Assembly (NCBI GenBank): GCA_017447515.1
Contig: JAFSNG010000011.1
Coordinates: 1-43,036, forward strand
From: Prevotella sp.
GTDB taxonomy: Bacteria; Bacteroidota; Bacteroidia; Bacteroidales; Bacteroidaceae
Direction of reading: 5' to 3'
Length of the DNA stretch: 43,036 nucleotides
This document shows, piece after piece, positions 37,773 to 43,036 of the stretch (position 1 is the stretch's first letter; each line of letters begins with the position of its first letter). The translations under genes and the position numbers were made by a program. The notes beneath the pieces are model-generated. The model did not search any database. It was given only the letters and a program-made list of their open reading frames with translations, and was not told where the DNA came from.

Positions 37773-40364
37773 ATGCACAAACTATTCTTAACTATACTAC
37801 TGATACTGGGAATACCTGCGCTGAATGCGCAGGTGTTGCCGTATCAAAACCCGCAGTTGTCGGCTGAACAACGTGCCGACGACTTGATAAGCCGACTGAA
37901 ACTGGACGAGAAAGTAAAGCTGATGATGGACACGTCGCCTGCCATCGAACGACTGGGGATTCCGCAGTTCCAATGGTGGAACGAGGCACTGCACGGCGTG
38001 GCACGCAACGGTTTCGCCACCGTGTTTCCCATCACGATGGCTATGGCTGCCTCGTGGGACGACGCCCTGCTGCACCGTGTGTTCACCGCTGTCAGCGACG
38101 AGGCGCGTGTAAAGGCCCAGCAAGCCAAGCGCTCAGGAAACATCCAGCGCTACCAGAGTCTGTCGTACTGGACGCCCAACATCAACATCTTCCGTGATCC
38201 ACGCTGGGGACGCGGACAGGAAACCTACGGCGAAGACCCCTATCTGACAACACGCATGGGACTGGCCGTCGTTCGTGGATTACAGGGCGTGGGATACAAC
38301 GGTGAAGACCTTGGCGTCAGCAAGTACCGCAAGTTGCTGGCCTGCGCCAAACACTTTGCCGTACATAGCGGTCCGGAGTGGAACCGCCATACCTTTAACG
38401 TTGAGAACCTGCTTGAGCGCGACTTGTGGGAAACCTATCTGCCCGCCTTCAAGGCACTGGTGCAGGACGGACAGGTAGCCGAAGTGATGTGTGCCTACCA
38501 GCGCATCGACGGTGATCCCTGTTGCGGAAATGCCCGCTACGAACAGCATATCCTGCGCGACATCTGGGGCTTCAAGGGCTTGATAACCAGCGACTGCGGA
38601 GCCATTCGCGACTTCCTGCCCCGTTGGCACAACGTGTCGAAAGACAATGCTGCAGCCTCGGCAAAAGCCGTGCTCAGCGGTACTGACGTAGAGTGCGGCT
38701 CGGAGTATAAGAACCTACCTGCTGCCGTCAAGCGGGGCGACATCAAGGAGAGTGACCTCGACCGCAGCCTGCGCCGCTTGCTCATAGCACGCTTCGAACT
38801 GGGCGACTTCGACAGCGACGATCAGAATGCCTGGACAAAGATTCCCGAGAGCGTCGTAGCCAGCAAGGAACACAAGGCACTGGCCTATGAAATGGCGCTG
38901 AAAGGCATCGTACTGCTCAAGAACAACGGCGTATTGCCGTTACCGCCTGTTGCGACTGAGTCGCAACAAACGCTTGTCGTCATGGGACCCAACGCCAACG
39001 ACTCCATCATGATGTGGGGCAACTATTCTGGCTATGCCACCCGCACGATTACCGCTTTGGAAGGTATTCAGGAAAAGGCCAAAGTGAAATACGTCCAAGG
39101 TTGCGGACTGACGCGCAACGAGTCGTTCGAGAGCCGTTACGACAAGATACAGGGTCCGTTGGGATACAAAGGCATGCAGGTCATCTATTGGAACAATACC
39201 GAGATGAAGGGCCAGCCCGTGACAACGGTTAACATCAGCAATCCCATACACCTGAGCAATGGCGGCAATACGGTGTTTGCACCTGGAGTGAATCTGGAGA
39301 ACTTCTCGGCACGACTCGACGGCATCTTCAAACCCACAGAGGACGAGACACTCATCTTCGACATCAGCGCCGACGATAAAGTGCGCCTCATCGTCAACAG
39401 CGACACACTGGTGGACATCTGGAAGATTCGCCACCGCATTCAGGGCGACAAGAAGGAACTGGCGGTCAAGGCCGGACAGCACTATCGCATACAGATTGAC
39501 TATGTCCAAGAGACGGGCTACGGCACACTGAACTTCGACATCAGGAAAAAGATCAGCCCCACGCCACAGCAGCTGCTGGCACAGATGGGCGACGCGGAGA
39601 CCGTTGTCTTCGTGGGTGGTATATCACCCAGTCTGGAAGGCGAGGAGATGAAAGTCAACGAGCCGGGCTTCAAGGGTGGCGACCGCACCAGCATTGAACT
39701 GCCGCAGGCCCAGCGCGACGTGCTGAAGATGCTGCACGAGGCTGGCAAGAAGGTCATCTTCGTTAATTGCTCGGGCAGTGCAATGGCACTCACCCCCGAA
39801 CTCGAGACCTGCGACGCCATCATCCAGTGGTGGTACGACGGCGAGGCTGGCGGTACCGCACTAGCCGATGTGCTCTTCGGCGACTACAACCCCTGCGGCA
39901 AGTTGCCTATCACGTTCTATAAGAGCACGGACGAGTTGCCCGACTTCCTGGACTACACCATGAAGAACCGCACCTACCGTTACTACACGGGCGAGGCGCT
40001 GTTCCCCTTCGGCTATGGTCTGAGCTACACGACGTTCGACATCAGTAAACCCACCTATAAAAATAATAAGGTACGCGTGACGGTGAAGAACACGGGAACC
40101 CGTCAGGGCACGGAAGTGGTACAGGTCTACATACGCAACTTGGCCGACAAGGAAGGGCCGCTGAAGACACTGCGCGCCTACCAGCGCGTCGACCTGCAGC
40201 CTGGCGAAAGCAAGACGGTAGATATCGACTTTCCTCGCGAGCGCTTCGAGGGTTGGGACACGAAGACCAACACCATGCGCGTCTTGCCTGGACAATACGA
40301 GTTGATGGTCGGCTCGTCGAGTGCCGACAAAGACTTGAAAAAGATTGTTGTTACAGTGAAGTAA
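37773..40364 (+). CDS. Secreted GH3 beta-glycosidase with PA14 domain (863 aa), beta-xylosidase or beta-glucosidase type
   Basis: A signal peptide (MHKLFLTILLILGIPALNAQ) leads to a GH3 N-terminal barrel with WWNEALHGVARNG, RDPRWGRGQETYGEDP and the nucleophile Asp 274 in ITSDCGAI. The GH3 C-terminal domain is split by a PA14 insert of about residues 470-595 (LIFDISADDKVRLIVN), and a fibronectin III-like domain closes the protein (ALFPFGYGLSYTTF and following). This layout is typical of Bacteroidetes enzymes acting on xylo- or gluco-oligosaccharides in the periplasm. The NagZ motif KHFPGHGxxxxDS is absent, so it is unlikely to be an N-acetylglucosaminidase despite lying beside nagB. Its 3' end overlaps the convergent antiporter gene by 14 nt. 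Confidence 0.94.
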   Translation: MHKLFLTILLILGIPALNAQVLPYQNPQLSAEQRADDLISRLKLDEKVKLMMDTSPAIERLGIPQFQWWNEALHGVARNGFATVFPITMAMAASWDDALLHRVFTAVSDEARVKAQQAKRSGNIQRYQSLSYWTPNINIFRDPRWGRGQETYGEDPYLTTRMGLAVVRGLQGVGYNGEDLGVSKYRKLLACAKHFAVHSGPEWNRHTFNVENLLERDLWETYLPAFKALVQDGQVAEVMCAYQRIDGDPCCGNARYEQHILRDIWGFKGLITSDCGAIRDFLPRWHNVSKDNAAASAKAVLSGTDVECGSEYKNLPAAVKRGDIKESDLDRSLRRLLIARFELGDFDSDDQNAWTKIPESVVASKEHKALAYEMALKGIVLLKNNGVLPLPPVATESQQTLVVMGPNANDSIMMWGNYSGYATRTITALEGIQEKAKVKYVQGCGLTRNESFESRYDKIQGPLGYKGMQVIYWNNTEMKGQPVTTVNISNPIHLSNGGNTVFAPGVNLENFSARLDGIFKPTEDETLIFDISADDKVRLIVNSDTLVDIWKIRHRIQGDKKELAVKAGQHYRIQIDYVQETGYGTLNFDIRKKISPTPQQLLAQMGDAETVVFVGGISPSLEGEEMKVNEPGFKGGDRTSIELPQAQRDVLKMLHEAGKKVIFVNCSGSAMALTPELETCDAIIQWWYDGEAGGTALADVLFGDYNPCGKLPITFYKSTDELPDFLDYTMKNRTYRYYTGEALFPFGYGLSYTTFDISKPTYKNNKVRVTVKNTGTRQGTEVVQVYIRNLADKEGPLKTLRAYQRVDLQPGESKTVDIDFPRERFEGWDTKTNTMRVLPGQYELMVGSSSADKDLKKIVVTVK

Positions 40365-41280
40365 TCAACCACGCGAGGTACACGAGATAACCTCCGACAA
40401 GCACTGCACCCTCCCAGCGCTCAACGGTATAGCGCGTGAACGAGAACAACCACACGAGAACAACCGACAATAGCATCACTGCCATATCGATGGTAGTGAT
40501 GCCTTCGATTTGCAGCGGGCTGATGGTGGCCGTAAGCCCCAGTATCAGCAGAATATTGAAGACGTTCGAGCCGATGACGTTGCCAATGGCAATGGCCGAC
40601 TGACCCTTGCGGGCAGCAACGACACTGGTGGCCAACTCGGGCAGCGATGTACCGCCGGCAACGACGGTCAAGCCCACGACACCCTCGCTGATGCCCAATG
40701 CCAAAGCGAGGCTGGAGGCGTGGTCGACAAACAGGTTACTGCCAATGACCAAGCCGACAAGTCCCAGTGCAATATAAAGTACCGACAGCCAGGGGTTCAG
40801 CTGTTTTTCCTCAGTGGGGGCAGCGTCCTGTCCGTTCTTGGCCTGTCGAAGGGAATAAATCATAAACACCGCAAAACCCGCCAACAGCAAGATGCCGTCG
40901 AAACGGCCTAAGAAACTGTTCAGGGTAAGCAACAACAGCAATATGGAGGCAGCGATGGAAAAGGGGATGTCCTTCTTGACCGTCGAACGGCTGATAGTCA
41001 TCGGTGCCACCATAGCCGCACAGCCCACGATGAGCATACTGTTCATCGTGTTCGATCCCACGACATTACCTACGGCGAGGTCGGGTGTGTCTTTCAGCGC
41101 AGACACGATGCTGACAAACAATTCTGGAGCCGACGTGCCTGCTGCAACAATGGTCAGGCCAATGACAATCTCAGGAATGTTTACGCGACGGGCCAAGGCT
41201 GCAGCACCCTCCGTCAGGAAATCGGCACCCTTGAGCACACAAATAATTCCTATGACAATGATGACTATATCAATCAGCAT
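40351..41280 (-). CDS. K+-independent-type calcium/sodium antiporter (309 aa)
   Basis: The protein has two inverted halves of the CaCA superfamily, each with the alpha-repeat signature: GTSAPELFVS with GNVVGSN in the first, GTSLPELATS with GNVIGSN in the second. About ten hydrophobic helices are visible and the length matches YrbG-type exchangers, inner-membrane proteins that exchange Na+ for Ca2+. It is last in the L25-pth-S4 operon, after a 31-nt gap made of 9-bp repeats. Whether K+ is involved cannot be told from sequence. Confidence 0.94.
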   Translation of the reverse strand: MLIDIVIIVIGIICVLKGADFLTEGAAALARRVNIPEIVIGLTIVAAGTSAPELFVSIVSALKDTPDLAVGNVVGSNTMNSMLIVGCAAMVAPMTISRSTVKKDIPFSIAASILLLLLTLNSFLGRFDGILLLAGFAVFMIYSLRQAKNGQDAAPTEEKQLNPWLSVLYIALGLVGLVIGSNLFVDHASSLALALGISEGVVGLTVVAGGTSLPELATSVVAARKGQSAIAIGNVIGSNVFNILLILGLTATISPLQIEGITTIDMAVMLLSVVLVWLFSFTRYTVERWEGAVLVGGYLVYLAWLITSL

Positions 41281-41282
41281 AA

Positions 41283-41309
41283 CAATCCGTATAATCCGTT
41301 AAATCCGTT
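41283..41309 (-). repeat. 9-bp tandem repeat (AACGGATTW x3) upstream of the antiporter
   Basis: On the gene strand AACGGATTT, AACGGATTA, TACGGATTG run up to 2 nt before the ATG at 41280. The unit resembles the octamer AACGGAAT before the S41 gene. Confidence 0.82.
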
Positions 41310-41311
41310 GT

Positions 41312-41737
41312 TTATTCTTCTTCGTCGTCAAAGTCGAAATCAAAGTCCCCGTATCCTTCCAACGACGGACCCACGAACTCGTCCAATGCACGGCGCTCCT
41401 TCTTTGTAGGACGGCCCGTGCCGCGCTGACGGTTCACGAAGCCACTGATGCGGTTCATCTCCAACAGTTCGTACTGGTCGGCAGGCGTCACGTTTTCGTA
41501 AATCTCTGGCAACAGCTTCGCCCCAACCCTTTGCTCGATGGTTTTCAGTATCTTGAAGGAATAGGTCACGGGCGGCTTGCGCACACTGACCACTTCGCCC
41601 TCCTTCACCATGCGCGAGGGTTTGACGTTGACACCCTGAATGGTGACGCGACCGTTCTTGATGGCGTCAACGGCAATAGAGCGCGTCTTGAAGATGCGCG
41701 CTGCCCAGAGCCATTTATCGATTCGTGCTTCGTTCAT
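41312..41737 (-). CDS. S4-domain RNA-binding protein, Hsp15/HslR-like (141 aa)
   Basis: An N-terminal S4 domain (RIDKWLWAARIFKTRSIAVDAI, GRVTIQGVNVKPSRMVKEGE) is followed by a basic RGTGRPTKKERR segment and an acidic tail (DFDFDFDDEEE). Hsp15-type proteins bind stalled 50S subunits carrying peptidyl-tRNA, which fits its neighbour pth. Its ATG overlaps the pth stop by 4 nt. Confidence 0.92.
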   Translation of the reverse strand: MNEARIDKWLWAARIFKTRSIAVDAIKNGRVTIQGVNVKPSRMVKEGEVVSVRKPPVTYSFKILKTIEQRVGAKLLPEIYENVTPADQYELLEMNRISGFVNRQRGTGRPTKKERRALDEFVGPSLEGYGDFDFDFDDEEE

Positions 41738-42351
41738 TGTTGCGGTTCCTTAGGGACTTGAGGTTCTTTAGGGAGTTTCGGGCCTTTTCCCAGCTTGTTA
41801 TACTGATTCATCGTGATTTCGATACCTGCGAGGACAAAACTCTTGATGATATCGACAGCAAGCGTGATGGCTGGTTCCAGCTTCTCCCGCTCCTCGGCAG
41901 GAAAACGGCCGAGCACATGGTCAATCTGCGAACCGACGGGATAGTCGTTGCCGATACCCATGCGCAGACGGGCGTACTGCTGGCCGATAAGCTGCTGGAT
42001 ATGTCCCAAGCCATTATGACCGCCGTTCGAGCCGTTGCCTTTCAGCCGGAACTGCCCCACGGGAATAGCCACATCGTCGCTGACGACCAGCAGACGGCTT
42101 TGGTCGATGTTCTCCTTGTTCAGCCAATAGCGCACGGCATTACCGCTCAGGTTCATATACGTGGTGGGCTTCAGCAGGAACACCTTACGACCTTTCAGCG
42201 ACGTCTCGGCGACAAAGCCGTAGCGCTTGTCCTCAAAAACGATATTGGACGCCTTAGCAAAAGCGTCCAATACCATCCATCCTGTATTGTGGCGGGTCGC
42301 GGCGTATTCGTCGCCAGGATTACCCAGTCCAACAATTAAGTACTTGTCCAT
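41734..42351 (-). CDS. pth: Peptidyl-tRNA hydrolase (205 aa)
   Basis: Pth releases tRNA from prematurely dropped peptidyl-tRNA. Seen: LIVGLGNPGDEYAATRHNTGW with the catalytic His, KPTTYMNLSG, and KGNGSNGGHNGLGHI with the second conserved His/Asn region. The core is normal length. A C-terminal tail of repeated LPKEPQ/VPKEP is encoded by a duplicated 18-bp unit (about 41744-41780). It lies 19 nt after L25 and overlaps the S4 gene by 4 nt. Confidence 0.97.
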   Translation of the reverse strand: MDKYLIVGLGNPGDEYAATRHNTGWMVLDAFAKASNIVFEDKRYGFVAETSLKGRKVFLLKPTTYMNLSGNAVRYWLNKENIDQSRLLVVSDDVAIPVGQFRLKGNGSNGGHNGLGHIQQLIGQQYARLRMGIGNDYPVGSQIDHVLGRFPAEEREKLEPAITLAVDIIKSFVLAGIEITMNQYNKLGKGPKLPKEPQVPKEPQQ

Positions 42352-42370
42352 TCTTTAGCATTTAGCTAAC

Positions 42371-42973
42371 TTACTCTGCGACAGCAGCCTCAGCAGCAGC
42401 CGAACGAGAAGCGCGAGTAGCTTTCACGGAGCATACGATAACCTCCTTAGAGGTAGCAATCTCCAGACCCTCGAAGTTCAGCGAGCCAACCTTGATGGCC
42501 TTACCCAGCTGCAGTTCGGTAACGTCGATGTCCAGCTTCTCAGGAATGTTTTTGTAAGGAGCTGTAACGTCAATCTTACGGATAGAGAGGTTCAGACGAC
42601 CACCGTCGCGCACACCCTGAGCGTGACCGGTCAGGTTGACGGGAATACCAACGGTGATGGGCTTGGTCTCGTTGATCTCATAGAAGTCAGCGTGCATCAG
42701 CGCGTCCGTTGTGGGGTGGAACTGAAGCTCCTTGATGATAGCCTTGTGCTCGGCACCATCAATGTTCAGATTGACCACATATACGTGGGGAGTGTACACT
42801 GCGTTGCGCAGCTCAGCCATAGAGGCAGCGAAAGCCAATGCCTCGGGCAGACCGTTCTCACCCTTCTTTTCACCATACAGATTACAGGGAATCAGACCCT
42901 CCTTGCGAAGCAGCTTTGAGGCCTTCTTGCCTGTGTCGGTGCGCTTCTGACCTTTTACGGAAATTTCCTTCAT
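42371..42973 (-). CDS. rplY: 50S ribosomal protein L25/general stress protein Ctc (200 aa)
   Basis: The CTC form of L25 joins a 5S rRNA-binding N-terminal domain (LRKEGLIPCNLYG, HVYVVNLNIDG, ELQFHPTTDALMHADFYEI) to a C-terminal TL5-like domain (GIPVNLTGHAQGVRDGG, NIPEKLDIDVTELQLG). It ends in a short Ala-rich tail. The 200-residue length is normal for this form. It is first in the operon with pth, the S4 protein and the antiporter. Only 63 nt of upstream sequence remains in the window, and I see no confident promoter there. Confidence 0.96.
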   Translation of the reverse strand: MKEISVKGQKRTDTGKKASKLLRKEGLIPCNLYGEKKGENGLPEALAFAASMAELRNAVYTPHVYVVNLNIDGAEHKAIIKELQFHPTTDALMHADFYEINETKPITVGIPVNLTGHAQGVRDGGRLNLSIRKIDVTAPYKNIPEKLDIDVTELQLGKAIKVGSLNFEGLEIATSKEVIVCSVKATRASRSAAAEAAVAE

Positions 42974-43036
42974 AATTAATAAATGTGTTACTCTAAAATT
43001 AAGTTATTTTGCTTAATTCACCATCACACGATGCGA

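Noticed and set aside
37773..40364. GH3 protein as a NagZ-type N-acetylglucosaminidase because it follows nagB
   Set aside because: The NagZ motif is absent and the WWNEALHGVAR and RDPRWGRGQE motifs plus PA14 fit xylosidase/glucosidase types.

Overview
The window looks like a chromosomal segment of a Bacteroidales bacterium, most likely Prevotella or a close relative. The evidence is Bacteroidetes-type -7 elements (TAnnTTTG) upstream of several genes, little Shine-Dalgarno signal, a PA14-containing GH3 glycosidase, and a housekeeping order (ribH, TPR protein, recF, DUF721, 5-FTHF cyclo-ligase, S41 peptidase, dCMP deaminase, M3 peptidase) that I recall as typical of the group. No rRNA, tRNA, CRISPR array, integrase or transposase was recognised.

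Left edge (1-2475). A MATE-family transporter runs off the window on the minus strand. It is preceded by a short, apparently truncated KilA-N protein whose promoter region carries an 8-bp-arm dyad. Next comes a gene-poor stretch holding the broken 3' end of a nonribosomal peptide synthetase (NRPS) gene and a promoter.

Centre (2476-29239, plus strand). This is a compact, apparently complete biosynthesis and export locus. NRPS-1 (2455 aa) reads C-A-T-C-A-T-Cterm. A 404-aa lipoprotein of unknown function follows, with its own copy of the NRPS-1 promoter region, and is translationally coupled (ATGA) to NRPS-2 (4364 aa; C-A-T-E-C-A-T-E-C-A-T-Cterm). NRPS-2 runs with a 3-nt gap into a fused double MacB/FtsX-type permease, then an HlyD/MacA-type adaptor and a TolC-type outer-membrane channel. 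Both NRPSs lack a thioesterase or reductase and end instead in a divergent condensation-like domain with an HHxxxDxxS motif, probably the release or cyclisation domain. The first epimerisation domain of NRPS-2 has lost both proposed catalytic residues (His to Leu, Glu to Gln), so only the second looks active. No export ATPase, phosphopantetheinyl transferase or MbtH protein is seen. A 3' NRPS end plus promoter occurs as a near-identical direct repeat on both sides of NRPS-1, pointing to tandem duplication and possible loss of NRPS-1 by recombination.

Right side (29236-43036). This is mostly housekeeping. ribH and a TPR protein are divergent from recF and DUF721. A minus-strand operon holds M3 peptidase, dCMP deaminase, S41 peptidase and 5-FTHF cyclo-ligase. 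A plus-strand nagB-GH3 pair has a good promoter. A second minus-strand operon holds ribosomal protein L25, pth, an S4-domain protein and a Na+/Ca2+ antiporter.

Across the whole window there are short tandem arrays with 7-bp (sometimes 8- or 9-bp) units. They fill gaps just upstream of start codons inside operons, and they also sit in coding regions, where they encode inserted interdomain or surface-loop peptides in the NRPSs, TolC, RecF and the M3 peptidase. This repeat system, together with the NRPS architecture, is the most unusual part of the window.
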